A stretch of DNA of 64,000 nt from Pseudarthrobacter sp. fls2-241-R2A-127 (GCF_030209355.1 NZ_JARVSF010000019.1:1-64000), one strand, 5' to 3'. Counted from the stretch's first letter, positions 1 through 10,336 are shown. The notes: generated by a model from the letters alone, not told the origin. Translations and numbers: made by a program.

Positions 1-6
1 CCGTCA

Positions 7-120
7 GTGGGCACTTTCGTGGCCGCCTATGGGCAGTTTTTCATGGCCGCTAACACCCGGGGAACCCGGCAGGAATTGATGGGGCGTCCCCGGGGAACCG
101 GCAGGTGGTGATGGGGCGTC
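7..120. repeat. Two imperfect tandem repeats upstream of the first gene
   Basis: Positions 56-88 and 89-120 are near-identical adjacent copies of about 32 bp, each starting with CCCGGGGAACC and ending with TGATGGGGCGTC. Just upstream, 7-26 and 29-50 are a second, looser pair sharing TGGGCA, a T-run and TGGCCGC. The rest of the first 139 bases holds no gene. The repeats could be part of an intergenic repeat family, but that cannot be judged from this window. Confidence 0.6.
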
Positions 121-139
121 ACGGGTAGAGTTATTCCCC

Positions 140-643
140 ATGAGCAGCATCTTCAGCCATGCCCAGGACCCCTTCGAAGCGGAGGCAAATGCCGGCGTCG
201 GCTCCCTGGAACCGGTGGTCACCGCAGTGGTGGTTCCCGGACCCGTGGCCCGGGCATTCGCCGGTTTCACCGACCACGCCCACCTGTGGTGGCCGCTGGA
301 GCCGTATGGCGTCTATGGGGCATCGTCGTACGTCGAATTTGAGGAGAACCTGATCCTCGAGACTGCCGACGACGGACGGTCCAGCATTTGGGGGACCCTT
401 GATGACTGGCAGCCGCCGCTGTCCTTCCACGCCACGTGGCACCCGGGCACCACGGCGATGTGGTCCACCGAACTGCTGGTGGCCTTCCGCGCGGTAGACG
501 ACGGGACGGAAGTCCGGGTGGTCCACGACGGCTGGGAGGGCGCCGAGGACCCTGCCGGCGTCCGGGTGCACTACGTCCAGGCGTGGCCCGTGATCCTCGA
601 CAAGTACGCCCGGTTCATGGGCGCCCCGGGCGCAGCCGACTAA
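140..643 (+). CDS. SRPBCC (AHSA1-like) domain protein
   Basis: A 167-residue soluble protein resembling the activator of Hsp90 ATPase homologue 1 branch of the START/SRPBCC fold. The fold supports this: an N-terminal strand with a helix (PVARAFAGFTDHAHLWWPL), a central run of strands ending in WHPGTTAMWSTELLVAF, and a long C-terminal helix (WPVILDKYARFMG). The family forms a hydrophobic ligand cavity, but the ligand is usually unknown and nothing here identifies it. The gene converges on the LacI gene, and their stop codons overlap by four bases (CTAA at 640-643). Family membership is fairly sure; cellular function is not known. Confidence 0.8.
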   Translation: MSSIFSHAQDPFEAEANAGVGSLEPVVTAVVVPGPVARAFAGFTDHAHLWWPLEPYGVYGASSYVEFEENLILETADDGRSSIWGTLDDWQPPLSFHATWHPGTTAMWSTELLVAFRAVDDGTEVRVVHDGWEGAEDPAGVRVHYVQAWPVILDKYARFMGAPGAAD

Positions 644-1680
644 TTGCCGGCCGGCGGTACTGCGGTGCTCGTTCGGATCAGGAACTCTGTGGGATATTCC
701 TGGTCCTGGACGGCTGCGGCCGGCTGACCGCCGTCGGAATCTTTGCCTGCGTTCAGCAACGCCAGGGCGGTGGCGGCGGCCAGGTTGCCTTGCCCGCGCG
801 GATCCTGCTTGATGGTGGTGAGGCCGAACGTCTCGCTGAGTTCGTGCCCGTCAATGCCCACGACAGAGAGGTCCTGGGGAATCTGCAAGCCGAAGTCGCG
901 TGCGGCGAGCATGATGCCCAGGGCCATCTCATCGGACGCAGCGAACACCGCGGTCGGCCGCTCTGTCGCCGTTCCCAGCAGCCGGCGCCCCACCGCATAG
1001 GCGCCTTGGATGGTGAAGTCCGCGTTCACCACCCATTCCTCCCGGACAGGCAGTCCTGCCTCAGCCATGGCCGAGGCAAAGCCCTTCTGCCGCAATTTGG
1101 GAAGCTTGAAGTCCCTGTTCAACCCCGCGTCCCCGGTGATGTGCGCAATCCGGGTATGGCCAAGCCGGATCAGATGGCTGGTAGCGCCCTTGGCAAGGCC
1201 TTCGTCATCGATCCGGATGGTGGAGGCGCCCCGCAGGACACCCCCGATGCCCACAATGGGTCGATGCACGGCGAGGAGTTGGCCGATCTCATCCTCGCGA
1301 AGGACCAACGCGACTGCGATCACCGCGTCCAGGCGCTTGCGCAGCAGGAAATCGTTCAGGATGCTGCTGCGCCGCTCAGGTTGCTCGCCCACGTTGTACA
1401 GGGTGAGGTCGTACCCGGCATCCAGGAGGGTTTCCGAGACTCCTTCCAGTACTGAGGAGAAATACCAGCGCTGGACGTTGGGCACCACCAGCCCAATGTT
1501 GCTGTTGCGCCCCGATGCCAGGCTTGATGCGTGGTAGGACGGAACGAATCCGAGCTCCCTGGCTGCCTCCTGCGCCAGGCGACGGCTTTTCGACGACACA
1601 TTGGACTTGCCGCTCAGCGCCCGCGAAACGGTGGCCACCGACAGCCCGGCACGCATGGCAACTTCTTTGATGCCCGCCAA
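640..1680 (-). CDS. LacI family transcriptional regulator
   Basis: A 346-residue LacI/GalR repressor. The N-terminal helix-turn-helix with hinge is clear (IKEVAMRAGLSVATVSRALS), followed by a periplasmic-binding-protein-like sensor domain. It probably starts with TTG, two bases after the stop codon of the alpha-glucosidase gene, so the two are one operon and the repressor is autoregulated. Two LacI-consensus palindromes upstream of the operon (3446-3459 and 3513-3526) are its likely targets. The inducer is inferred to be an alpha-glucoside such as maltose, isomaltose or trehalose because of the partner enzyme; the sequence does not show which. Confidence 0.9.
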   Translation of the reverse strand: MAGIKEVAMRAGLSVATVSRALSGKSNVSSKSRRLAQEAARELGFVPSYHASSLASGRNSNIGLVVPNVQRWYFSSVLEGVSETLLDAGYDLTLYNVGEQPERRSSILNDFLLRKRLDAVIAVALVLREDEIGQLLAVHRPIVGIGGVLRGASTIRIDDEGLAKGATSHLIRLGHTRIAHITGDAGLNRDFKLPKLRQKGFASAMAEAGLPVREEWVVNADFTIQGAYAVGRRLLGTATERPTAVFAASDEMALGIMLAARDFGLQIPQDLSVVGIDGHELSETFGLTTIKQDPRGQGNLAAATALALLNAGKDSDGGQPAAAVQDQEYPTEFLIRTSTAVPPAGN

Positions 1681-1682
1681 CG

Positions 1683-3413
1683 TCAGTCTGCCGTGGCGTC
1701 AGGTCCAAGCTGCAACCAGGCAGTCTCCCCGGATGCGAGGGCATGGCCCTCGGATCCCGGCAGGCTGCGAAGGAGTACGTGGCCGTCCGGCATCTCCAGT
1801 GGCTCATGGTTCAGGTTCATAAGCACCAGCGTAGTGCCGTTCACGTACCCGAGGGCGGATCCGGTGCACCAGTGCTCGGCCCAGGACAGGGATCCCCGGC
1901 CCAGGTCCAGTTCCCGCCGCCGGGCCAGGGCTTCACGGTACAGGGCCAGGTGCGACGACGGTGATTCCGCCTGGACGTCACGGGCGAGTTCCGCGAAGGA
2001 CGCGGGAATGGGCAGCCAGGGATCGCTCCCGGAGCCGAATCCAAGGTGCCGGTCGTCGGCCCGCCAGGGCAGCGGCACCCGGCAGCCGTCGCGGCCCAGG
2101 CGCTGGCCCCCGGTCCGGGCAAACGTCGGGTCCTGCCGCAGGTGGCCAGGGATGTCGATGCCGTCAGGCAGCCCCAGCTCTTCTCCCTGGTAGAGGTAAG
2201 CAGCACCGGGCAGCCCCAGCATGAACAGCGAAGCGGCCGCTGCGCGGCGCCGGCCGAGGTCCTCGTCCGGCTGGGGGTCGCTGGTACCGATGCCGTCGCC
2301 GTCACGCGGGCCGTGGCCGTTGTAGCCAAACCGGCTGGCATGCCGGACCACGTCGTGGTTTGAGAGCACCCACGTGCTCGGAGCGCCTACGCCGTCAAGG
2401 ACTGTCAGCGAGTCCGTGATGACCGACCTCAGCCGGTAGACATCCAGTCCGGCGTGGAGGTAGGGGAAGTTGAACGCCTGGTGCATCTCGTCCGGCCTGA
2501 CCCAGTGGGCCAGGCGGTGGAGGTCCACGCTCGCCTCGGCGCACAGGATCCGGTCCGGGCCGTATTCGTCCAGGATCCGCCGCCACGTCCGGTAAATGTC
2601 ATGGATGGCGGGTTGGCCGAACATGGGTGCCTCATGCCCCGGAAAGCCGTCGCTGCTGCCGCCGTCGGCGCGGCCACCCCAAGCGGGGAGGCCCGGTGCC
2701 TTGACCAGGGCGTGGGCCACGTCCACCCGGAAGCCGGAGACGCCGCGGTCCAGCCAGAACCGAAGTACCCGCTCGAATTCTGCATGGACCGCCGGGTTGT
2801 CCCAGTTGAAGTCGGGCTGGGAGGAGTCGAAGAGGTGCAGGTACCACTGGCCCGGCGCGCCGTCTGGTCCTGCCACGCGCGTCCACGCAGGACCGCCGAA
2901 GTGTGATTGCCAGTTGTTCGGTGGCTCCTGGCCGTCCGGGCCGGTCCCGTCACGGAAGATGAACATGTCGCGTTCGGGGCTCCCGGCGGGTGCTGCGAGG
3001 GCTGCCTGGAAGGCCGGGTGCTGGTCCGAGCAGTGGTTGGGTACCAAGTCCACGATGACCCGGAGCCCGAGCCGGTGGGATTCTGCCATCATGACGTCGA
3101 AGTCGCCCAGGGTGCCGAAGATCGGGTCCACATCGCAGTAGTCGCTGACGTCGTAGCCTGCGTCGCGCTGCGGTGACCGGTAGAAGGGCGAGAGCCAGAC
3201 GGCGTCGACGCCCAGGTCCGCCAGATGCGGCAGCTCCTCAGTGATCCCCGCCAGGTCCCCCACACCGTCGCCGTTCAGATCACGGAACGAACGAGGATAG
3301 ACCTGGTAGATCACGGCGGACCGCCACCAGCCGGGGATGGCGTCAGCGGCGTGGATGAGCGTCAAAGGGCCGGCAACGCTCGCAGTGTCCTGGGTCACAG
3401 TTTCGACAGACAT
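1683..3413 (-). CDS. GH13 alpha-glucosidase
   Basis: A 576-residue family 13 glycoside hydrolase of the oligo-1,6-glucosidase/alpha-glucosidase type, cytoplasmic because no signal peptide is present. Conserved GH13 regions are present: VDLVPNH at about 121-127, GFRVDVAHA with the nucleophile Asp231, the acid/base Glu293 in ILCAEAS, and SNHD with the third acid Asp354. It should release glucose from the non-reducing end of short alpha-glucosides. The gene leads an operon with the LacI gene. No transporter is adjacent, so uptake must be encoded elsewhere; the ATPase at 6.5-7.6 kb could serve it. Exact linkage specificity cannot be read from the sequence. Confidence 0.9.
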   Translation of the reverse strand: MSVETVTQDTASVAGPLTLIHAADAIPGWWRSAVIYQVYPRSFRDLNGDGVGDLAGITEELPHLADLGVDAVWLSPFYRSPQRDAGYDVSDYCDVDPIFGTLGDFDVMMAESHRLGLRVIVDLVPNHCSDQHPAFQAALAAPAGSPERDMFIFRDGTGPDGQEPPNNWQSHFGGPAWTRVAGPDGAPGQWYLHLFDSSQPDFNWDNPAVHAEFERVLRFWLDRGVSGFRVDVAHALVKAPGLPAWGGRADGGSSDGFPGHEAPMFGQPAIHDIYRTWRRILDEYGPDRILCAEASVDLHRLAHWVRPDEMHQAFNFPYLHAGLDVYRLRSVITDSLTVLDGVGAPSTWVLSNHDVVRHASRFGYNGHGPRDGDGIGTSDPQPDEDLGRRRAAAASLFMLGLPGAAYLYQGEELGLPDGIDIPGHLRQDPTFARTGGQRLGRDGCRVPLPWRADDRHLGFGSGSDPWLPIPASFAELARDVQAESPSSHLALYREALARRRELDLGRGSLSWAEHWCTGSALGYVNGTTLVLMNLNHEPLEMPDGHVLLRSLPGSEGHALASGETAWLQLGPDATAD

Positions 3414-3445
3414 GAAGAAAGCATAGCCGCCGCAGACGAATTAAC

Positions 3446-3459
3446 TGAAAACGCTTCCA
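3446..3459. promoter_or_regulatory. LacI-type operator, proximal to alpha-glucosidase
   Basis: TGAAAACGCTTCCA matches the LacI/GalR family pattern TGnAAnCGnTTnCA at every fixed position. Its centre (3452.5) is about 40 bp upstream of the alpha-glucosidase start. The likely ligand is the LacI protein encoded in the same operon. Confidence 0.75.
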
Positions 3460-3512
3460 TCCCCGGTATATGGCCTGTTCAAGAGCCTGGTGGCGCGTAA
3501 CACCGGAGATTA

Positions 3513-3526
3513 TGGAAGCGATTGCA
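3513..3526. promoter_or_regulatory. LacI-type operator, distal
   Basis: TGGAAGCGATTGCA also fits TGnAAnCGnTTnCA perfectly. Its centre (3519.5) is 67 bp from the centre of the proximal site and about 85 bp upstream of the divergent oxidase gene, so it could influence both promoters. Confidence 0.75.
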
Positions 3527-3603
3527 GAGTAGAAGCTGCCGCGGGTTCCCGGCCGACGGAAACTAGACTTGGTGGACGTGTCCGACGACGGGTGGAGGGC
3601 TTT

Positions 3604-4974
3604 GTGGGAAGCATCGTTGATGAAATCGAGGCCAGGCTGGGGCCGGGACGGGTGGACCGTGGCGAGGCCGCGCTTCACCGCTACGCCATCGACCAGGCGC
3701 CCGTCATCGACTTCCAGCTTCCGCTCGCCGTCGTATTCCCTGAGTCGGTGGCAGATGTCCAGGCGGTGGTGCGGGCCTGCTCAGCCGGGGGAGTGGCGAT
3801 CGTACCGCGCGGCGCCGGGACGGGGGTGTCCGGCGGTGCCCACGCAACCCGGAACTGCATTGTCCTCTCGCTGGAGCGGATGGACCGGATCCTCGCCCTG
3901 AACCCGGACGACGAAACGGCTGTGGTGGAGCCCGGCGTCGTGAACGCCGTCCTCAATGAGGCCGCCGCGGTGCATGGCCTCATGTACGCCCCGGACCCCG
4001 CGAGTTTCCGCAGCTCCACTATCGGCGGAAACGTGGCCACGAACGCCGGCGGCCTGCGGTGCGCCAAGTATGGGGTCACCAGGGACTCGGTCCTGGCCCT
4101 GGACGTCGTGCTGGCTGACGGGTCCCTGGTCCACACAGGCCACCAGACCTTCAAAGGCGTGGCCGGCTACGACCTCACCGGACTCTTCGTGGGATCCGAA
4201 GGCACCCTGGGGATCGTCGTCGGAATCACGGTGCGGCTGAAGTACCTGCCCCGGGAAACGCACACCGTCGCCGCCTTCTACCCGGACTTCAGGCTTGCCG
4301 CCGCCGGCGTCCTGGCCGTGGGAAGAGCCCGCGTCCAGCCCGCCATCATGGAACTGCTCGACGGCGGTACGCTGGCCCAGCTCGACGACATCCATGGGTC
4401 CGACCTCACCGCCCGCGGGAGATCGCTGCTGCTGGTCCAGACCGACGGGTTTGGGGCAGCCGCCGAAGCTGCGGTGGTGCGGCAGGTCCTGCGCGACGGC
4501 GGAGCCACGGTCACCACAGAGGCCAGCGCCGAAGCTGAGCGGCTGGTAGAGCTCCGACGGCACAGCCGCGGTACGGAGGTGGACGACGAGTACCGCGTCG
4601 GCGAAGACGTGGCCGTCCCGCGCTCCCGCCTGGTGGACTACGTCGCCGCGCTGGAGGGCATGGCCGCCGCGCAGCAGGTGCACCTCAAAGTGGTGGCACA
4701 CGCAGGCGACGGAAACCTGCATCCCACCTTCTGGATCGACCGGCACGGTGGCAGTGTTGACGCCGGTGCCATGGAACGCCTCCAGGCTGCCCTGGACGAG
4801 TCCATCACGGCGGCGTTGGCCATGGGCGGCACCATCACCGGGGAGCACGGCATAGGCCAGTACAAACTGCGCTGGCTGGGCCTGGAACAGCCGGAGCCAG
4901 TCCGGGATCTTCAGCGCAGGATCAAGGAACTGTTCGATCCTGCGGGAATCCTGAACCCCGGCAAGGCAATCTAG
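3604..4974 (+). CDS. FAD-binding oxidase (glycolate oxidase subunit GlcD / D-lactate dehydrogenase type)
   Basis: A flavoprotein of the 2-hydroxyacid oxidoreductase family. The N-terminal FAD-binding domain carries RGAGTGVSGG, SSTIGGNVATNAGG and GLFVGSEGTLGIV. The C-terminal FAD-linked oxidase domain carries VAHAGDGNLHP and GEHGIGQYK, which hold the metal- and substrate-binding histidines. It should oxidise a D-2-hydroxy acid such as glycolate, D-lactate or D-2-hydroxyglutarate. The chosen GTG start lies four bases after GGAGGG (3594-3599); GTG at 3592 and ATG at 3490 are alternatives without a better ribosome site. It diverges from the glucosidase operon. The particular substrate is not determined. 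Confidence 0.88.
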   Translation: MGSIVDEIEARLGPGRVDRGEAALHRYAIDQAPVIDFQLPLAVVFPESVADVQAVVRACSAGGVAIVPRGAGTGVSGGAHATRNCIVLSLERMDRILALNPDDETAVVEPGVVNAVLNEAAAVHGLMYAPDPASFRSSTIGGNVATNAGGLRCAKYGVTRDSVLALDVVLADGSLVHTGHQTFKGVAGYDLTGLFVGSEGTLGIVVGITVRLKYLPRETHTVAAFYPDFRLAAAGVLAVGRARVQPAIMELLDGGTLAQLDDIHGSDLTARGRSLLLVQTDGFGAAAEAAVVRQVLRDGGATVTTEASAEAERLVELRRHSRGTEVDDEYRVGEDVAVPRSRLVDYVAALEGMAAAQQVHLKVVAHAGDGNLHPTFWIDRHGGSVDAGAMERLQAALDESITAALAMGGTITGEHGIGQYKLRWLGLEQPEPVRDLQRRIKELFDPAGILNPGKAI

Positions 4975-4977
4975 GGC

Positions 4978-6396
4978 TTAGTCGTCCGAGTCCGGGTATT
5001 CGTCGTCGGACCCATCCGCACCATAGCGGGACTCCTCGTTTTCCACCTCAAGGATCTTCAACAGCTCGGTGTCCGGGTTGAGCATGATCGCTGCCTCGTC
5101 CCGCCGGTGCCGGAGGATCGAGTCGATGTAGGACTGCACGGCCTCGGCCAGCGGGATGTGGCGTTCCTGCTTTTCCGACATGTACCAGCGGTGTTCCAGG
5201 ACTTCATGGACCACCTCGGCGTGCTCCAGCTTGCCGGAGAGATCGCGCGGGATGGAGCGGACAATGGGCTCGAAGATCTGGCTGACCCACAGGTGGGCGC
5301 TGTATTCCTCGTCCATCTCCGGATTGTTGTCCGCCCGGAAGGAGTCCATGTCATTGAGGAGCCGGCGGGCCTGGTTCTCCTGGGCGTCCAGGCCGGTAAG
5401 CCGCAGCAGCCGGCGCTGGTGATGCCCGGCGTCGACCACTTTGGGCTGCAGCTGGATGGTGGCGCCGTTCTGCGTGGTCTTGATGGCGTACTCCTCGACG
5501 TCGAAGCCGAGTTCGTTCAGGCGCCGGATGCGGGCCCCCACCCGCCAGCGTTCGCCGAGCTCGAAAGATTCCTTCTCGGTCAGCTCCGCCCACAGCCGCC
5601 GGTAGCTGTCCATGATCAGCTCACTGGTGGCCACCGGGTCCACCTTCTCCTCGATCAGCCCGCCATCGAGCAGGTCCATCAGCTCGCCGGCGATGTTCAC
5701 CCGGGCTATCTCAAGGTCGTATTCGCGCTGGCCGGTGGACAGGTCCGGGTAAAGCTCGCCGGTTTCAGCATCCACCAGGTACGCGGCGAAAGCGCCGGCA
5801 TCACGGCGGAACAGCGTATTGGACAGCGAGACATCGCCCCAGTAAAAGCCGATGAGGTGCAGCCGCACCATCAGGAGGGCCTGGGCGTCGATGAGGCGGG
5901 TCAGCGTGTCCTTGCGCAGCATCTGGGAGAACAGCGCGCGGTACGGCATGGAAAACTTCAGGTGGCGCGTCACCAGGACCGGGTTGAGCGGGCGGCCGTC
6001 CGGGGTGGTGCGTCCGGTAATCACGGCCACGGGCTCCACGCAGGGGACGTCCAGCCGGGCCAGTTTGCGGAGCATGTGGTATTCGTGGCGCGCCACGTGC
6101 TCTGACGTCTCCTTGATGGCGATGACCGAGCCGCCGAGGTGGGCGAAGCGCACGATATGCCGGGAGATCCCGCGGGGAAGCGCTGCCAGGTACTGGGCGG
6201 GCCATTCCTCCAGGGCGATATGCCACGGCAGGTCCAGCAGCTCAGGGTCCGCCGCCGCGGCCGTGATGTTCAGCGACGACGCCACCGAGGCCGCCTTGTT
6301 GTCATCGGCGCTGGCCGCCACGAACCGCGGCAGTTTGCCGATCTGCGCGTAGTCGGTGGGTTCGTCGTGCCACTGGGCGCTGTTTTCCTCGGTCAT
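4978..6396 (-). CDS. DUF4032 domain protein with kinase-like N-terminal half
   Basis: A 472-residue protein of the actinobacterial DUF4032 family. The N-terminal half resembles the lipopolysaccharide-kinase/RIO fold: VIAIKETSEHVARHEYHML as a nucleotide-lysine strand, LLMVRLHLIGFYWGDVSLSN as a catalytic-loop-like segment, and YLVDAETGEL as a metal-binding-like motif. The C-terminal half is DUF4032, ending in an acidic tail. Substrate and role are unknown; protein or small-molecule phosphorylation is an inference from the fold. It ends convergently, three bases from the FAD oxidase gene, and is transcribed alone. Confidence 0.8.
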   Translation of the reverse strand: MTEENSAQWHDEPTDYAQIGKLPRFVAASADDNKAASVASSLNITAAAADPELLDLPWHIALEEWPAQYLAALPRGISRHIVRFAHLGGSVIAIKETSEHVARHEYHMLRKLARLDVPCVEPVAVITGRTTPDGRPLNPVLVTRHLKFSMPYRALFSQMLRKDTLTRLIDAQALLMVRLHLIGFYWGDVSLSNTLFRRDAGAFAAYLVDAETGELYPDLSTGQREYDLEIARVNIAGELMDLLDGGLIEEKVDPVATSELIMDSYRRLWAELTEKESFELGERWRVGARIRRLNELGFDVEEYAIKTTQNGATIQLQPKVVDAGHHQRRLLRLTGLDAQENQARRLLNDMDSFRADNNPEMDEEYSAHLWVSQIFEPIVRSIPRDLSGKLEHAEVVHEVLEHRWYMSEKQERHIPLAEAVQSYIDSILRHRRDEAAIMLNPDTELLKILEVENEESRYGADGSDDEYPDSDD

Positions 6397-6450
6397 GGGT
6401 CAATTCTCCCGTACGCGGGGCAAGGACGATAATTCTTCGTTAAAGCCCAA

Positions 6451-6488
6451 CGGCGGCCCGCACCGTGGTGAAAGGGTGCGGGCCGCCG
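6451..6488 (-). terminator. Strong hairpin after the sugar ABC ATPase gene
   Basis: CGGCGGCCCGCACC (6451-6464) pairs perfectly with GGTGCGGGCCGCCG (6475-6488), a 14-bp GC-rich stem with a 10-base loop. On the minus-strand transcript it follows the ATPase stop codon by about 45 bases and precedes the DUF4032 start. The T-tract is weak. Confidence 0.7.
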
Positions 6489-6534
6489 TCGGTCAGGCAG
6501 GGATTGAGCGAGGCTCAACCACCGGCGCCGGGGA

Positions 6535-7617
<1,083 letters not shown>

Positions 7618-7702
7618 AGTTATCAATCCCTTCACCGGCAGGTACGTGCCGGACGATCCATTGTGAATGGTTCATGTTTATTCAGTTGTGTTCCAGCAAA
7701 GT

Positions 7703-7724
7703 GCTCCGGGACGTTCCCCGGAGC
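7703..7724 (-). terminator. Hairpin between otsB and the ABC ATPase gene
   Basis: GCTCCGGG (7703-7710) pairs with CCCGGAGC (7717-7724) around a six-base loop. It lies in the 218-base gap downstream of otsB and upstream of the ATPase start, so it probably ends the ots transcript. No long T-run follows. Confidence 0.5.
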
Positions 7725-7747
7725 GCTCAATGACGCCGCACGGTTTT

Positions 7748-7763
7748 TGTGCGCCACATCACA
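7748..7763. promoter_or_regulatory. CRP/GlxR-like site upstream of the ABC ATPase gene
   Basis: TGTGCGCCACATCACA matches the CRP-family pattern TGTGA-N6-TCACA with one mismatch. It lies about 131-146 bases upstream of the ATPase start codon. Control of a shared sugar-import ATPase by a cAMP receptor protein would be reasonable, but this is inference from one site. Confidence 0.4.
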
Positions 7764-7835
7764 CAAAGAGTATGCCAGATCGGGCTTCTTTTTGCGGAAA
7801 TGTTACAAAGGTCACTTGCGGTGTTGGTCACTTTC

Positions 7836-8672
7836 CTAGTCGGAGGCGGCCTCAGGATCTTCCTCGGCCACCCTGATGCTCCGCTCCTGCAACAGCACCT
7901 CCAACAGTTCGGCGATGTGCACGGGTGATTCCACCCGGTACTGGGCCTGGGTGAAATCAAAGCCCACCTTGACCCCCACGTCGCCCGGCTCCAACCGGCC
8001 GAATGCGTCCTCGTCCGTCACGTCGTCCCCGGCGAACAGGACGGCGGTGGCGCCGGTGGCCTGCCGGAGGAAGGCGATGCCTTCGCCCTTGGACGCGTGG
8101 ACCACCGAGGTCTCCAGGACACGCTTGCCCTCCTTCAGGAACACCCCCTTGCGGTCCTGCAGCGACGCGCGGGCGGCCGCAACGGCGTCCTCGGCGACAT
8201 CGTCGTCAGCCTGGCGGGTGTGGAGGACCACCCCGGCGGGCTTGTCTTCAAGGGAAGTTCCGGGAGCCTCGGCCACGATCTCAGCCAGCACCGACCGAAC
8301 CTCGGCCAGAAGCGCTTTCTGGTCCTCCTCCAGTGCCAACTCCGTGGAACCGGGGCCCAGCCACGCTTCGGCGCCGTGGCTTCCGATCAGGAGGGTATCC
8401 ACCGGCGGGGACGCAACCTCCCGGAGGCTGGCGAGGGCGCGGCCGGAGATGAGTGCCGTCGTCGTTCGTGGAAGCACCGCCAGGCCCGCGAAGGCTGCTG
8501 CCGAGCGCGGGAGCGGCCTCGCGTCATGCGCGCTGTCCACGATGGGTGCCATGGTGCCGTCGAAATCCATGGCCACCAGCAGCTGCCCGGTGTCGGCGAT
8601 CCGTCGCAGGGCCTCCCGCAGCTCGGGGGCCAGTGTCAGCGGCCGCTTGGTGCGGTGGCCGTCAGGAGTCAT
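7836..8672 (-). CDS. otsB: Trehalose-6-phosphate phosphatase
   Basis: A 278-residue HAD-superfamily phosphatase that removes phosphate from trehalose 6-phosphate to give trehalose. The nucleophile motif AMDFDGTMAP has Asp36 and Asp38; a second motif LISGRAL and the metal-binding FAGDDVTDEDAF are present. It overlaps the end of otsA by 11 bases, so the two are translationally coupled. In actinobacteria trehalose serves as osmolyte, desiccation protectant and storage sugar. Confidence 0.95.
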   Translation of the reverse strand: MTPDGHRTKRPLTLAPELREALRRIADTGQLLVAMDFDGTMAPIVDSAHDARPLPRSAAAFAGLAVLPRTTTALISGRALASLREVASPPVDTLLIGSHGAEAWLGPGSTELALEEDQKALLAEVRSVLAEIVAEAPGTSLEDKPAGVVLHTRQADDDVAEDAVAAARASLQDRKGVFLKEGKRVLETSVVHASKGEGIAFLRQATGATAVLFAGDDVTDEDAFGRLEPGDVGVKVGFDFTQAQYRVESPVHIAELLEVLLQERSIRVAEEDPEAASD

Positions 8673-10158
8673 CGCGGACCACCTTTTCGTTCAGGGCGCG
8701 CAGGAAGTCCGCTGACCAGTGGTCCACGTCGTGGTCCAGGATCTGCTTGCGCATGGCCCGCATGCGGCGCGAGGCTTCCCTCGGGGTGAGCTCCACGGCG
8801 GTCATGATGGTGTTCTTGAGGCCGGCGATATCGTGCGGATTGATCAGCAGCGCTTGCTTCAGCTGGTCGGCCGCTCCGGCGAATTCGCTCAGGACCAGTG
8901 CGCCGTCGTTGTTGTTCCGGGCCGTTACGTATTCCTTGGCCACCAGGTTCATTCCGTCGCGCAGCGCGGTGACCAGCATGACGTCCGCGGCCAGGTAAAG
9001 CGCCACCATCTCCTCCACCGGGTAGCTGTGGTGCAGGTAGCGGACCGCGGTGTTCTCCAGGGTGTCGTAGGTGCCGTTGATGTGGCCGACCGTGCCTTCC
9101 ACTTCCTCGCGCAGGAGCCGGTACTGTTCCACGCGCTCCCGGCTGGGGGAGGCAACCTGGATGAGGGTTGCATCGCCCACCGTGAGCCGGCCGTCCGCCA
9201 GGAGCTCCTCGAACGCCTTCAGGCGGTGGCGGATGCCCTTGGTGTAATCCAGGCGGTCCACTCCCAGCAGGATGGTCTTGGGGTTGCCCAGGTCCTGCCG
9301 GATCTGCCGGGCCCGCTCAATGATTTCCGGCCTGGCCGCCAGCTCGGTGATCTGCTTGACATCGATGGAGATGGGGAAGGCCTGCGCCCTGGCGATGTGG
9401 GTGATTTGGCCGTCCTGGCCTTTGACGTGTACCTGCTGCTGCTTGACGCTGGCACCGAGGAAACGGCGGGCCGAGCGCATAAAGTTTCCCGCGTCGCTGG
9501 GCCGCTGGAAGCCCACCAGGTCCGCGCCCAGCAGCCCGTCGATGATGGCTTGGCGCCAGGGGAGCTGGGCAAAGATCTCCGGCGGCGGGAACGGAATGTG
9601 GTTGAAGAAGCCGATCCGCAGGTCCGGGCGTGCTTCACGGAGCAACCGGGGGACCAGCTGCAACTGGTAGTCCTGCACCCACACGGTGGCACCCTGGTCC
9701 GCGTGGCGCACCACTGCGTCGGCGAACCGGCGATTAACCCTGCGGTAGGCGTCCCACCAGGTTCGGTGGAACTCCGGCGGGGCGATGACATCGTGGTACA
9801 GCGGCCAAAGACTGGCGTTGGAGAACCCTTCGTAGTACAGCTCCACGTCATCGGTGCTGAGCTGGACCGGAACAAGGTCCATGCCGCCGTGGCTGAACGG
9901 CTCGACCGTCTCGTCAGGAGCGCCGTGCCAGCCGACCCATGCTCCGTCCGTCTTGGTCATCATCGGCGCCAGCGCAGTCACCAGGCCGCCGGGCGAACGG
10001 CGCCAGCCTGAGCCGTCGTCACCGCCGTCGGCCACCCGGTCAACCGGCAGCCTGTTCGAGACCACCATGAAGTCGTACTTCGTGTGCGCGGCATGGCCGG
10101 AATCGGTGCCTGCGGCTTCCGCCGTGCCGGCGGGTTTTTCCTGGACGGGTGTTTGCAT
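8662..10158 (-). CDS. otsA: Trehalose-6-phosphate synthase
   Basis: A 498-residue GT20 glycosyltransferase that joins glucose from a nucleotide sugar to glucose 6-phosphate. Characteristic segments are SNRLPV near the N-terminus, VWVQDYQLQLVP, GFFNHIPFPPPEIF, GVDRLDYTKGI and ALRDGMNLVAKEY in the nucleotide-sugar half. A poorly conserved N-terminal extension of about 28 residues precedes the catalytic fold. It is the first gene of the otsA-otsB pair and diverges from the DsbA-like gene. Confidence 0.95.
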   Translation of the reverse strand: MQTPVQEKPAGTAEAAGTDSGHAAHTKYDFMVVSNRLPVDRVADGGDDGSGWRRSPGGLVTALAPMMTKTDGAWVGWHGAPDETVEPFSHGGMDLVPVQLSTDDVELYYEGFSNASLWPLYHDVIAPPEFHRTWWDAYRRVNRRFADAVVRHADQGATVWVQDYQLQLVPRLLREARPDLRIGFFNHIPFPPPEIFAQLPWRQAIIDGLLGADLVGFQRPSDAGNFMRSARRFLGASVKQQQVHVKGQDGQITHIARAQAFPISIDVKQITELAARPEIIERARQIRQDLGNPKTILLGVDRLDYTKGIRHRLKAFEELLADGRLTVGDATLIQVASPSRERVEQYRLLREEVEGTVGHINGTYDTLENTAVRYLHHSYPVEEMVALYLAADVMLVTALRDGMNLVAKEYVTARNNNDGALVLSEFAGAADQLKQALLINPHDIAGLKNTIMTAVELTPREASRRMRAMRKQILDHDVDHWSADFLRALNEKVVRDDS

Positions 10159-10336
10159 TGCGGCCCCCTGGGGTTGCTTGTGCCTCTAAGCCACACTAGT
10201 CGGACGGAATCATCGGAGCCATTCGTCCGTTGGTCAACCCGGAGGAATGGTTGAAACCGCAAGCTCTAAGTTTTCTCCCCTAAAATGTAGGGGTGCCACC
10301 CAGTGGTCCCCCTTCGTCGACCGACCCAAGGAATTC

